DNA of 43,130 nucleotides from DYRG01 sp041161065 (GTDB lineage Bacteria; Pseudomonadota; Gammaproteobacteria; Beggiatoales; Beggiatoaceae), in the NCBI GenBank assembly GCA_041161065.1, contig JBEAVE010000001.1:1-43130 (forward strand), in the 5' to 3' direction. Positions 8,197-17,359 of the stretch are shown here, one piece after another. Under the pieces are notes generated by a model that did no database searches, had not been told where the DNA came from, and was given only the letters and a program-made list of their open reading frames with translations. A program made the translations under genes and the position numbers. Numbering within the stretch: position 1 is the first letter of the stretch; every line of letters begins with the position of its first letter.

Positions 8197-8243
8197 TTAG
8201 CCACTTGATTCACTTCTTTTTTAGGCAATTTATTGGTCTTGTT

Positions 8244-10775
8244 ATGCAAACTGTTTATGATCCTCAACACCTCGAAACGGAGGTACAAACTTTGTGGGAA
8301 AATACCCGTGCTTTTGAAGTGACGGAACACCCTACTAAAGAAAAATTTTATTGTCTTTCTATGTTTCCTTACCCCAGCGGACGGTTGCATATGGGGCACG
8401 TTCGTAATTACACGATTGGCGATGTGATTAGCCGTTATCAACGAATGTTGGGGAAGAATGTTCTTCAACCGATGGGCTGGGACGCATTTGGTCTGCCCGC
8501 TGAAAATGCGGCGTTGCAAAACAAAACCGCCCCCGCCAAATGGACATATCAAAACATCGACTATATGCGCCATCAATTAAAGCGGTTGGGGTTTGGTTAT
8601 GATTGGTCGCGTGAAATCGCCACTTGCAAACCAGAATATTATAAATGGGAGCAGTGGTTTTTCACCCGTCTTTATGAAAAAGGATTGGTTTATAAAAAGA
8701 CCGCCGTCGTTAATTATGATCCCGTCGATCAAACCGTGTTGGCAAATGAGCAAGTGATTGAGGGTCGGGGGTGGCGATCGGGGGCATTAGTTGAACGGCG
8801 TGAAATCCCCCAATGGTTTGTCAAAATTACCGCTTATGCCGACGAATTGCTTCAAGGTTTAGATACCCTCGACGGGTGGAATGACGCGGTCAAAACCATG
8901 CAACGCAATTGGATTGGACGTTCTGAAGGCGTAGAAATCCACTTCAATGTCAATGGTGAAATCCTTTCTGTTTATACGACGCGCCCCGATACCTTAATGG
9001 GCGTTACCTATCTAGCAATCGCCGCAGAACACCCCCTTGCTCAACACGCCGCACAAAACAATCCTGCGTTACTTTCCTTTATAAAAGAATGCGCCCAAAC
9101 TAGCGTCGCCGAAGCCACCCTTGAAACGATGGAAAAACGCGGAATTGATACGGGTTTATTTGCCACCCACCCGATTTCTGGAGAAACCGTCCCCATTTGG
9201 ATCGCCAATTTCGTTCTAATGGGATACGGTTCGGGCGCAGTCATGTCTGTTCCCGCGCACGATCAACGCGATTTTGAATTCGCCCAAAAATACAATTTAC
9301 CGATTAAACAAGTCATTGTAAAAAAAGGAGAATCTGTTTCTGAGAATTTAACTTCTGCAATGGTTGAAAAAGGAATTTTAATTAATTCGGGAGATTTTAC
9401 AGGATTAACTTCGCAGCAAGCCTTTGATTCCATTGCAAATTATTTAAAAGAACGGGGATTGGGTTCGAAAAAAGTCCATTTTCGCTTGAGAGATTGGGGA
9501 GTGTCGCGCCAAAGATATTGGGGTTGCCCGATCCCAATGATTGAAAATGCCAATGGCGACACGATTCCCGCCAGCGAATTTCCGATTGAATTACCCGAAG
9601 ACGTGATCATGGACGGACCGCAATCGCCCATTAAACAAAATCCAGATTTCTATCAATTGGAAAATGGGCATCGCCGAGAAACCGATACCTTTGATACCTT
9701 TATGGAATCTTCGTGGTATTACGCGCGATTTGCCTGTCCAAATGCGGAGAAAATGCTCGATGAAAAAGCGGATTATTGGTTGCCTGTTGATCAATACATT
9801 GGCGGGATTGAACACGCTATTCTACATTTATTATATGCGCGGTTTTTTCATCGTTTATTAAGGGACGAGGGTTTGGTCAAAACTGATGAGCCTTTCAAAC
9901 GCTTATTAACGCAAGGTATGGTGATCGCTGAAACCTTTTATCGGGAAGAAAACGGCAAAAAAACCTATTTCAATTTAACCGAAGTCACCGTTCAACGCGA
10001 TGAAAAAGGCAAAATTATCGGGGCGATTTTAAATGCTGACGGGCAAGCGGTTCAGGTTGGAAACGTCGAAAAGATGTCGAAATCGAAAAATAACGGGGTT
10101 GATCCGCAAGTGATGATCGAGCGTTATGGCGCGGATACGGTAAGGTTATTTATGATGTTTGCGTCGCCGCCCGAGCAATCGTTGGAATGGTCAGACAGCG
10201 GCGTAGAAGGCAGTTTTCGCTTCTTAAAACGGCTGTGGCGACAAGTGACCGCGCATCTCGACAATCCCGCTTCAGAGAGCGTTTCGCTTTCAGAAATGGA
10301 CAAAAATCTCCGCCGCCAAATCCACGAAACCATCGCCAAAGTTAATGACGATTTATCCCGTCGTTACACCTTCAATACCGCGATTGCGGCGTGCATGGAA
10401 TTGTTAAATGCGTTAAATCGTGGTGAAAATTCAGCAATCGTTAAAGAAGGGTTGGAAGCGGTGATTTTGATGCTTTCTCCGATTGTCCCACACATTTGTC
10501 AAAAACTCTGGGAAATGTTAGGACGCGAGGGATTAATTATCGATGCACCCTTTCCACAAGTTGATGAATCTGCACTGATTAAATCGACGCTACAATTAAC
10601 CGTTCAAGTGAATGGAAAAATGCGCGCTCAATTAGAAATTCCGGTTGATGCCAATCAAACAACGGTTGAACAACTGGCTTTACAAATCCCTAATGTCCAA
10701 CGTTTCACCGACGGCAAACAAACCGTTAAAATCATTTATGTCGCGGGCAAGTTGCTCAATATCGTTGTAAAATAG
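8244..10775 (+). CDS. leuS: Leucyl-tRNA synthetase
   Basis: Charges tRNA-Leu with leucine; class I aminoacyl-tRNA synthetase, cytoplasmic, essential. The 843-residue protein has the HIGH-type motif H49-M-G-H52, the CP1 editing domain (TTRPDTLMGVTYLAIAAEHP, then GSGAVMSVPAHDQRDFEFA), the DWGVSRQRYWGCPIP segment, and the K610-M-S-K-S614 signature, followed by the anticodon-binding region and the C-terminal leucine-specific domain. The start at 8244 (MQTVYDPQHLE) matches the E. coli LeuS N-terminus and the promoter; an ORF ATG at 8205 adds 13 unsupported residues. It is transcribed alone, with a terminator downstream. Confidence 0.98.
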   Translation: MQTVYDPQHLETEVQTLWENTRAFEVTEHPTKEKFYCLSMFPYPSGRLHMGHVRNYTIGDVISRYQRMLGKNVLQPMGWDAFGLPAENAALQNKTAPAKWTYQNIDYMRHQLKRLGFGYDWSREIATCKPEYYKWEQWFFTRLYEKGLVYKKTAVVNYDPVDQTVLANEQVIEGRGWRSGALVERREIPQWFVKITAYADELLQGLDTLDGWNDAVKTMQRNWIGRSEGVEIHFNVNGEILSVYTTRPDTLMGVTYLAIAAEHPLAQHAAQNNPALLSFIKECAQTSVAEATLETMEKRGIDTGLFATHPISGETVPIWIANFVLMGYGSGAVMSVPAHDQRDFEFAQKYNLPIKQVIVKKGESVSENLTSAMVEKGILINSGDFTGLTSQQAFDSIANYLKERGLGSKKVHFRLRDWGVSRQRYWGCPIPMIENANGDTIPASEFPIELPEDVIMDGPQSPIKQNPDFYQLENGHRRETDTFDTFMESSWYYARFACPNAEKMLDEKADYWLPVDQYIGGIEHAILHLLYARFFHRLLRDEGLVKTDEPFKRLLTQGMVIAETFYREENGKKTYFNLTEVTVQRDEKGKIIGAILNADGQAVQVGNVEKMSKSKNNGVDPQVMIERYGADTVRLFMMFASPPEQSLEWSDSGVEGSFRFLKRLWRQVTAHLDNPASESVSLSEMDKNLRRQIHETIAKVNDDLSRRYTFNTAIAACMELLNALNRGENSAIVKEGLEAVILMLSPIVPHICQKLWEMLGREGLIIDAPFPQVDESALIKSTLQLTVQVNGKMRAQLEIPVDANQTTVEQLALQIPNVQRFTDGKQTVKIIYVAGKLLNIVVK

Positions 10776-10791
10776 CTTTTCTTTTAACTTG

Positions 10792-10820
10792 TTCCCATGC
10801 GCCCGCGTGGGAATTTATTT
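10792..10820 (+). terminator. Rho-independent terminator of leuS
   Basis: Stem TTCCCA (10792-10797) with TGGGAA (10808-10813), extended inward by one wobble and two GC pairs around a four-base loop, then a T-rich run (TTTATTTTT). Its GTTCCC...GGGAATTT outline recurs at 25867-25889. Confidence 0.75.
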
Positions 10821-10859
10821 TTAAGAACTAAAAGATGACTCAGACATCGTAAGCATCGT

Positions 10860-10865
10860 TATAAT
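10860..10865 (+). promoter_or_regulatory. Candidate -10 box for the TIR gene
   Basis: A perfect TATAAT at 10860-10865, about 24 bases before the TIR start codon and after the leuS terminator, gives the TIR-M48 pair its own likely promoter with a short leader. A weak -35-like TGACTC lies 18 bases upstream. Confidence 0.4.
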
Positions 10866-10889
10866 TAACACACAAAAAGGACATAACAA

Positions 10890-11609
10890 ATGACTACCCC
10901 GTTGAAATTATTTTTTTCTTATTCACACGAAGATGAAAGTTTTAAGAACAAATTAAACAAACATCTCAAAATGTTGCAACATTTAAATATCATTAGTGCG
11001 TGGCAAGATCGTGATATTAGTGCGGGTAGTGAATGGGAAGCAGAAATCTTAGGAAATTTAGAGCAAGCCGATATAATTTTGTTATTAGTCAGCGATAATT
11101 TTTTAGCGTCAGATTATTGCTGGGGCAAAGAAATGGAGCGGGCTTTGCAACGTCACGAGGAAGGAACTGCCCGCGTTATTCCTATCATTTTAAAACCCGT
11201 CGATGGTTGGTATCAAGCCCCGTTTGGTAAATTACAAGCTCTTCCAAAAGATGCTAAACCGATTAGTACTTGGTCAAATGAAGATGAGGCTTATGCAAAC
11301 ATTGCAGCGGGCATTAGAAAAGTTGCTGAAAATATGAGCAAAAATTCTAAAATAACGTCAAATAAATCTGCTCAAAAAACAGAAACAGAAAGTGGAAGTT
11401 CAAAAAGTCGTCGATTACAACGCAGAATTGATGAATTAGAATCGCAATTGGATTTGATTAGCAAACGGCTTTCTTTATTGAAAAGCAGTGAAACAACTGA
11501 AACAAGAGTCGAGGAAAAACTCCGTTTGCAAACGTTAATCGCAGAAGATGAAAAGAAACGCCAAGAAATTGAAACCGAATTAGATAACTTAGAGGAGCAA
11601 TTATCATGA
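10890..11609 (+). CDS. TIR-domain protein with C-terminal coiled coil
   Basis: The N-terminal 150 residues form a bacterial TIR domain: LKLFFSYSHEDE (box 1), IISAWQDRDISAGSEW, ADIILLLVSDNFLASDYCWGKEM, then RVIPIILKPVDGW. E81 in the CWGKEM segment occupies the position of the glutamate essential for NAD+ cleavage in SARM1-type TIRs, so NADase activity is possible. A low-complexity linker (155-170) leads to two heptad-rich helices (about 172-239). Such TIR proteins act in bacterial immunity or signalling, but no sensor domain is evident here. The stop overlaps the M48 protease start by ATGA, implying translational coupling. AAGGAC precedes the ATG. Confidence 0.85.
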   Translation: MTTPLKLFFSYSHEDESFKNKLNKHLKMLQHLNIISAWQDRDISAGSEWEAEILGNLEQADIILLLVSDNFLASDYCWGKEMERALQRHEEGTARVIPIILKPVDGWYQAPFGKLQALPKDAKPISTWSNEDEAYANIAAGIRKVAENMSKNSKITSNKSAQKTETESGSSKSRRLQRRIDELESQLDLISKRLSLLKSSETTETRVEEKLRLQTLIAEDEKKRQEIETELDNLEEQLS

Positions 11610-12385
11610 AAACGTTAGTTTTAGCAACTGTGTTGAGTTCTGTTTTATTAGGCAGTTGTGCAACCTCGCCATTGGGAAGAAATCAAATCGCTTTATTACC
11701 CGATGATCAAATGTCACAAATGGGAATTCAGGCTTTCAATGAAACCAAACAAAAAACACCTGTTGAAACCTCGCCACAAATCAATAATTACGTTAAATGT
11801 ATCGCTAATGCAATCACTCGGGAAGTCGGCGGACAATGGGAGGTTGTTGTGTTCAAAGACAAATCCGCAAATGCTTTCGCTTTACCGGGTAGTAAAATCG
11901 GTGTTCATTCAGGGATTTTAGACGTTGCAAAAACGCAATCTCAATTAGCCGCCGTGATTGGTCATGAAATCGCCCACGTTCTTTCAAAACATGGCAATGA
12001 ACGGGTTTCTCAAGAAATGGTCGTCAAAGAAGGCTTAAATATTACGCAAGGTTTGTTAGGTGCAAATGGCGTAAATCCTAATGTATCTGCATTACTGGGT
12101 TTAGGTGCAGAAGTGGGGATTTTGTTACCCTATAGTCGAACCCAAGAAAGTGAAGCCGATTTATATGGTTTAGATTTAATGGCAAAAGCAGGGTTTGATC
12201 CGCGTGAAAGCGTGCAATTATGGGAGAATATGAGCAAAGCAGGGGGGAATGGTTCTCTACCTTTTCTTTCAACACACCCTTCGCATTCTACCCGCATAAA
12301 AGATTTGCAAAACCGAATTCCTAATGCGTTTATTTTATATAATCAAGCCAGATCATTAGGTAAAAATCCTAATTGTAACCGATAA
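11606..12385 (+). CDS. M48-family zinc metalloprotease lipoprotein
   Basis: A 259-residue envelope protease of the M48 class (LoiP/YggG/BepA-like). The signal peptide ends in a lipobox L15-G-S-C18, so mature protein is lipid-anchored, probably in the outer membrane facing the periplasm. The zinc site is complete: H120-E-I-A-H124 and E181 in RTQESEAD. FALPGSKIGVHSGIL precedes it and STHPSHSTRI follows, both typical of the family. Members degrade misfolded outer-membrane proteins. It starts within the TIR stop codon, an unusual partner; purT follows 27 bases later. Confidence 0.93.
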   Translation: MKTLVLATVLSSVLLGSCATSPLGRNQIALLPDDQMSQMGIQAFNETKQKTPVETSPQINNYVKCIANAITREVGGQWEVVVFKDKSANAFALPGSKIGVHSGILDVAKTQSQLAAVIGHEIAHVLSKHGNERVSQEMVVKEGLNITQGLLGANGVNPNVSALLGLGAEVGILLPYSRTQESEADLYGLDLMAKAGFDPRESVQLWENMSKAGGNGSLPFLSTHPSHSTRIKDLQNRIPNAFILYNQARSLGKNPNCNR

Positions 12386-12412
12386 CAACAAATAAAATCA
12401 GGAGAAACCCTT

Positions 12413-13609
12413 ATGAAAATCGGAACACCTTTAAGTTCTTCTGCAACAAAAGTCATGTTGCTCGGTTGTGGAGAACTGGGAAAAGAAGTTTTAATTGCAT
12501 TGCAACGTTTAGGTGTAGAAACCATTGGCGTTGATCGTTATCCTCACGCACCCGGACATCAAGTTGCTCACCGTAGTTATGTGATTCAAATGACCGATGG
12601 TGCAGCCTTAAAAGAAATCATTGATCGAGAAAAACCTCACTTTATTGTTCCAGAAATTGAAGCTATTGCAACGCCTGTTTTATTGGAAATTGAAAAGGAA
12701 GGATTAGCAACGGTTATTCCCACCGCAAGAGCTGCTTTTCTTACCATGAATCGCGAGGAAATTCGACGCTTAGCCGCAGAAGAACTCGATTTGCCTACTT
12801 CGCGTTATGTGTTTGCCGAAGAATTAAATGAACTACAAACCCTTATTAACCGCGATATTGGTTTCCCTTGCATTATAAAGCCCGTCATGTCTTCCTCTGG
12901 AAAAGGGCAATCTTTTGTTAAGTCATTTGAGGAAATAGAAACCGCTTGGCATTACGCAATGGACGCGGGACGGGTTAATTGTAGTAAAGTTATTGCTGAA
13001 TCTGTCATTGAATTTGATTATGAAATTACGCTTTTAACCGTGAGAGCAAAAGAGAGCAACGGTGAAATAAAAACCCATTTCTGCGAACCCATTGGGCATA
13101 TTCAAATTGGAGGAGATTATGTAGAAAGTTGGCAACCACATTCTATGTCAGAGAAAGCCTTAGAAAAAGCCCAACACATTGCAAAAACGATTACAACAGC
13201 GTTAGGTGGACAAGGTATTTTTGGGGTAGAATTATTTGTCAAAGGAGAGGAAGTTTATTTCAGTGAAGTTAGCCCGCGTCCTCACGATACGGGAATGGTT
13301 ACAATGATTTCTCAAGTGCAAAATGAATTTGAATTACACGCGAGAGCATTATTAGGATTGCCTGTTTCTACACAATTACGTCGTTCGGGAGCAAGTGCGG
13401 TAATTTATGGGGGTATGAATGAAAAAGGTATCGCATTTGAAAATATCGAGCAAGCATTGAGTATTCCAGAAACCGATTTACGCTTATTTGGAAAGCCAGA
13501 ATCTTTTATCAAACGGCGAATGGGAGTGGCGTTAGCAAGCGGTGATTCAACTGAACAAGCTAGAGAACGTGCTAAAGCCTGTGCGAATTTAATTAAGCCC
13601 GTAAAATAA
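12413..13609 (+). CDS. purT: Formate-dependent phosphoribosylglycinamide formyltransferase
   Basis: Formylates GAR to FGAR using formate and ATP, the folate-independent version of the third step of purine synthesis. The 398-residue protein aligns with E. coli PurT throughout: MLLGCGELGKEV, VDRYPHAPGHQVAHRSYVI, PEIEAIAT, the ATP-grasp core PCIIKPVMSSSGKGQSF, and FSEVSPRPHDTGMVTMISQ. A Shine-Dalgarno AGGAGA is seven bases before the ATG. Its stop overlaps the next gene's ATG by one base (TAATG), so it heads a tight operon with the CorA-like transporter, murC, mpl and phaC. Confidence 0.97.
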   Translation: MKIGTPLSSSATKVMLLGCGELGKEVLIALQRLGVETIGVDRYPHAPGHQVAHRSYVIQMTDGAALKEIIDREKPHFIVPEIEAIATPVLLEIEKEGLATVIPTARAAFLTMNREEIRRLAAEELDLPTSRYVFAEELNELQTLINRDIGFPCIIKPVMSSSGKGQSFVKSFEEIETAWHYAMDAGRVNCSKVIAESVIEFDYEITLLTVRAKESNGEIKTHFCEPIGHIQIGGDYVESWQPHSMSEKALEKAQHIAKTITTALGGQGIFGVELFVKGEEVYFSEVSPRPHDTGMVTMISQVQNEFELHARALLGLPVSTQLRRSGASAVIYGGMNEKGIAFENIEQALSIPETDLRLFGKPESFIKRRMGVALASGDSTEQARERAKACANLIKPVK

Positions 13610-14571
13610 TGGAAATCTTGGTTTTTGAACCCACAAAACAACCCGTACTAGTGAAACAGTTAGATGCTTTACCAGAAAACGGGTTTATTTGGATCAATAT
13701 CAATCGAGAAACCCATCAAAATTGGGTAAAGAAATGTCAAGCAATTGTGGGTTGCAACTTTAATATTCACGAATATCATATTAAAGATAGTTTGAATGCA
13801 ACACACCCGCCACATTTTAGTGGAATGAAACACTATGATATGTTGGTTTTGCACAGTTTTATTCAAGAGAAACCGAGTTTTCAAGCAGAAACTTGTCCGA
13901 TTTTATTTTTTCTCAGTGAAAAATGTTTGGTGAGTGTGTATTCTCCCGAGAGCAACTTAACGCAAAAAGTCAAAGAAAAATTATTTGAACGACAAAGCCA
14001 TCATCAACCCGATGAACCTGCCGAGTTGCTCTATTTTTTGGTTAATATGCTAACAGATGATTTTTTATCTTTGCGCGAACCGTCTGCACAGGGAGAAACG
14101 TGGCGAAATTTGCTTTTGGATCGACGGTTTCAAAACTGGGAATCTTTATTAGAAAATCGTTTGAAATTACGCTATTTCTCAAGTTTGTGTGAACAGCATT
14201 TGAATATTTTAGAAGAATGGCGTAATGATACTAATTATCAAATCGATGAAGATACCGCAATTCATTTTAATGATATTGAAGAGCATTTTGAACGGGTTTT
14301 GCGGCATATTGAACGGTTGCAAAGTGAAATGGATTTTTTAATTCAACTCAACTTTTCTGCGATGACGCAACGTTCAAATAGAATTGTTGAAATGCTGACG
14401 GCAGTTTCTGTGATATTTCTTCCTCTCAATTTAATTGCAGGTATTTTTGGAATGAACTTCGCGCTAATTCCTTTTCAAAATGCACCCTTTGGATTTTATG
14501 GAACGGCATTAAGTTTATGCGGGTTTGGTTTTGGATTATTTTTCTTTCTCAAATGGAAAAAATGGATTTAA
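13609..14571 (+). CDS. CorA/ZntB-like divalent cation transporter
   Basis: A 320-residue protein of the CorA metal-ion transporter superfamily. A large acidic cytoplasmic domain with long helices (about 160-255) is followed by two C-terminal membrane segments (about 262-280 and 295-315) linked by the signature G281-M-N-F. Family members form pentameric channels for Mg2+, Zn2+ or Co2+; ZntB-type proteins move zinc. The ion cannot be fixed from sequence. It overlaps purT by one base and ends one base before the murC ATG. Confidence 0.88.
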   Translation: MEILVFEPTKQPVLVKQLDALPENGFIWININRETHQNWVKKCQAIVGCNFNIHEYHIKDSLNATHPPHFSGMKHYDMLVLHSFIQEKPSFQAETCPILFFLSEKCLVSVYSPESNLTQKVKEKLFERQSHHQPDEPAELLYFLVNMLTDDFLSLREPSAQGETWRNLLLDRRFQNWESLLENRLKLRYFSSLCEQHLNILEEWRNDTNYQIDEDTAIHFNDIEEHFERVLRHIERLQSEMDFLIQLNFSAMTQRSNRIVEMLTAVSVIFLPLNLIAGIFGMNFALIPFQNAPFGFYGTALSLCGFGFGLFFFLKWKKWI

Positions 14572-14572
14572 T

Positions 14573-16024
14573 ATGGCTATTGAAAAGAATCGTTTTATTG
14601 TGAATCGTCAAGGGAAAGTTCGGCACGTCCATTTTGTAGGAATTGGTGGGATTGGAATGGGTGGAATTGCTGAAGTAATGAAGCACTTAGGTTACACTGT
14701 GTCGGGTTCTGATGTGCAACCCAATGCAATGACACACCGATTAGAAGAGTTAGGTGTAAAAGTGTTTATAGGTCACGCGTCGACAAATATTTGTGGCTGT
14801 GACGTTATTGTGCGTTCAAGTGCAATCAACGAAGAGAATCCAGAAATCATTGCGGCGAGAGAAACTCGTATTCCTGTTGTTAGACGTGCAGAAATGTTAG
14901 GTGAGCTAATGCGCTTTCGCCAAGGCATTGCAATTGCGGGTACACATGGTAAAACAACTACCACTAGTTTATGTGCTTGTTTATTAGCTGAAGGGGGATT
15001 AGAACCGACATTTGTTATTGGAGGAAGGTTAAACAGTATTGGAACAAATGCAGGGCTAGGATCGGGAGAATATTTGGTTGCTGAAGCCGATGAAAGTGAT
15101 GCGTCTTTTTTACATTTGCAACCGATTATTACGATTGTAACAAATATTGATGCCGATCACATGGAAACTTACGGCGGAGATTTTGAGAAACTTAAAGAAA
15201 CTTTCGTCAATTTTTTATTGCAATTGCCATTTTATGGATTGGCAATTTTATGTTTAGATGATCCCGTCATTCAAGATATTTTACCGCGTTTGAGCAAACC
15301 GGTTTTAACCTATGGTTTAACGTCGCAAGCGGATATTTATGCAACGGATATTGTGCAAATGGGTAAAAATACGCATTTCAAAGTATCGCGACAAGATTGT
15401 CCAAATTGGTTAGAAATTACTTTAAATTTACCGGGTAAGCATAATGTGAGCAACGCATTAGCAGCGATTGCTGTTGCACACGAGGTTGGCGTGCCAGATT
15501 CGGCTATTTGCAAGGCGTTACAAAGTTTTGAAGGGATTGGACGGCGTTCGCAATTAGTGGGAGAAATTGAAACACCCAAAGGGAAGATTTTGTTAATTGA
15601 TGATTATGGTCATCACCCTAAAGAAATTGAAGCAACGATTGAAGCAATCCGGCAAGGTTGGGCGGGAAGAAGATTGGTAACAGTATTTCAACCGCATCGT
15701 TATTCGCGGACGCGAGATTTGTTTGCAGATTTTGTGCAAGTGCTTGCAAAACAAGAAGTTTTAATGCTGTTAGAAATTTATCCAGCGGGAGAACCGCCGA
15801 TTGTGGGCGCAGATGGCATGAGTTTATTTCGAGCAATATGTGCGAAAAATCCTGCACTTAACGCGCATTTTGCCGAAAAACCCGCACAAGTACCCCGTTT
15901 ATTAAAAGACATTATTCAAGACGGGGACATTGTACTGACACTGGGCGCGGGAAATATTGGCAGTTTGGCGATGATGTTGCCAGAACATTTGGCGATACCC
16001 ATTAAAAACACTGAGATTTTTTAG
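14573..16024 (+). CDS. murC: UDP-N-acetylmuramate--L-alanine ligase
   Basis: Adds L-alanine to UDP-MurNAc, the first amino acid of the peptidoglycan stem peptide; cytoplasmic, essential. The 483-residue protein shows the N-terminal Rossmann loop VGIGGIGMGGIAE, the ATP P-loop GTHGKTTTT (123-131), EADESDASFLHL, the NIDADHMETY metal region, and the C-terminal DYGHHPKEI and FQPHRYSRT motifs. The ATG at 14573 (MAIEKNRF) fits the family; a longer ORF from 14525 reads through the end of the CorA-like gene. It abuts mpl with no gap. MurC usually lies in the dcw cell-wall cluster with murB; here it does not. Confidence 0.97.
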   Translation: MAIEKNRFIVNRQGKVRHVHFVGIGGIGMGGIAEVMKHLGYTVSGSDVQPNAMTHRLEELGVKVFIGHASTNICGCDVIVRSSAINEENPEIIAARETRIPVVRRAEMLGELMRFRQGIAIAGTHGKTTTTSLCACLLAEGGLEPTFVIGGRLNSIGTNAGLGSGEYLVAEADESDASFLHLQPIITIVTNIDADHMETYGGDFEKLKETFVNFLLQLPFYGLAILCLDDPVIQDILPRLSKPVLTYGLTSQADIYATDIVQMGKNTHFKVSRQDCPNWLEITLNLPGKHNVSNALAAIAVAHEVGVPDSAICKALQSFEGIGRRSQLVGEIETPKGKILLIDDYGHHPKEIEATIEAIRQGWAGRRLVTVFQPHRYSRTRDLFADFVQVLAKQEVLMLLEIYPAGEPPIVGADGMSLFRAICAKNPALNAHFAEKPAQVPRLLKDIIQDGDIVLTLGAGNIGSLAMMLPEHLAIPIKNTEIF

Positions 16025-17359
16025 ATGAAATTGCATATTTTAGGCATTGGCGGGACTTTTATGGGAAGTTTGGCAATTTTAGCCAAAAAACTCGGGCATG
16101 ACGTTGAAGGATCAGACGCTCATATTTACCCCCCAATGAGCGAGCAATTACAATCACATAGCATCGTTTGTTATGAAGGTTATCACCCCGCGCATTTACA
16201 AGACAAAATTGATTTAGTGATTATCGGAAATGCGTTATCTCGCGGTAACTTAGCAGTCGAATATGTTTTAAATCAGGGGATTACTTATATTTCTGGCGCG
16301 CAATGGCTTTCTGATCATGTTTTGCCGCAATATTGGACAATCGCCGTCGCGGGCACGCACGGGAAAACCACGACAAGTTCGATGGTTGCATGGATTTTAG
16401 AATTTGCTGGATTACAACCGAGCTTTCTTATTGGTGGTGTTCCTCTTAATTTCGGGGTTTCTGCGCGCTTAGAAAAAGGTCAATATTTTGTGATTGAAGC
16501 CGATGAATATGATACGGCTTTTTTTGATAAGCGTTCTAAGTTTGTACATTATCGTCCGCGCACAGCAATTTTGAACAATTTAGAATACGATCATGCGGAT
16601 ATTTTTTCTGACATTGCTGCTATTCAAAAACAGTTTCACCATTTGATTAGAACGATTCCCAGTGAAGGTTCTATTATTTGTAATGCAGCGGATAAAAATT
16701 TAGAAGAAACGTTGAAACAAGGATATTGGACACCCGTTTGTTATTTTAATGATTCAAAAGAGTGGACTTTTAAGTCTTTAACCAATGATGGAAGTCATTT
16801 TGAAGTGTATTTTAATCAGTGCAAACAAGGTGAAGTAAAATGGCAATTATTGGGAGAACATAATCAATTAAATGCGTTAGCAGCCATTGCGGCGGTTCAA
16901 CAAATTGGCATTTCTCCAACCATTGCCTGCCAAGCATTGCAACAATTTCAAAATGTCAAACGGCGTTTAGAAATTATCTGTGAGAAAAAAGGGATTGTCA
17001 TTTATGATGATTTTGCGCATCACCCAACCGCTATTGCAACTACTTTAACAGGATTGCGAGAAAATGTAAAAAAAGCGAGAATTTTCGTGGTGTTAGAAGC
17101 GCGTTCAAATACCATGAAATTAGGTATTCACCGTGAGCAATTAAGCCATTCTTTGCATAAAGCTGATAAAGTATTTGTCTTTCAACCGCCTTCACAAACT
17201 TGGCAATTTCCTACCGATCATCATCATATTCAACTCTTTCAAACAACTGACGATTTACTCCATACACTCATAAAAGAAAGTCAAAGCGGTGATCACATTG
17301 TAATTATGAGCAATGGTGGGTTTGAAAATATCCATCAACGGTTGTTGAATCAGTTATGA
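16025..17359 (+). CDS. mpl: UDP-MurNAc:L-Ala-gamma-D-Glu-meso-DAP ligase (murein peptide recycling)
   Basis: Reattaches the recycled murein tripeptide to UDP-MurNAc in one step, bypassing MurC, MurD and MurE. The 444-residue protein has a MurC-like fold with Mpl-specific features: MKLHILGIGGTFMGSLA, GNALSRGN, SGAQWLSDHVL, the P-loop GTHGKTTTSSM, and the diagnostic EADEYDTAFFDKRSKFVHYRPR, then DDFAHHPTAI. Slightly shorter than the usual 450-460. Its ATG directly follows the murC TAG, and its TGA overlaps the phaC ATG. The adjacency puts new synthesis and recycling ligases in one transcript. Confidence 0.96.
   Translation: MKLHILGIGGTFMGSLAILAKKLGHDVEGSDAHIYPPMSEQLQSHSIVCYEGYHPAHLQDKIDLVIIGNALSRGNLAVEYVLNQGITYISGAQWLSDHVLPQYWTIAVAGTHGKTTTSSMVAWILEFAGLQPSFLIGGVPLNFGVSARLEKGQYFVIEADEYDTAFFDKRSKFVHYRPRTAILNNLEYDHADIFSDIAAIQKQFHHLIRTIPSEGSIICNAADKNLEETLKQGYWTPVCYFNDSKEWTFKSLTNDGSHFEVYFNQCKQGEVKWQLLGEHNQLNALAAIAAVQQIGISPTIACQALQQFQNVKRRLEIICEKKGIVIYDDFAHHPTAIATTLTGLRENVKKARIFVVLEARSNTMKLGIHREQLSHSLHKADKVFVFQPPSQTWQFPTDHHHIQLFQTTDDLLHTLIKESQSGDHIVIMSNGGFENIHQRLLNQL

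Noticed and set aside
8130..8576. A 148-codon open frame on the minus strand over the start of leuS
   Set aside because: It lies antisense to the leuS promoter and N-terminus, has no family resemblance or ribosome binding site, and leuS is certain.
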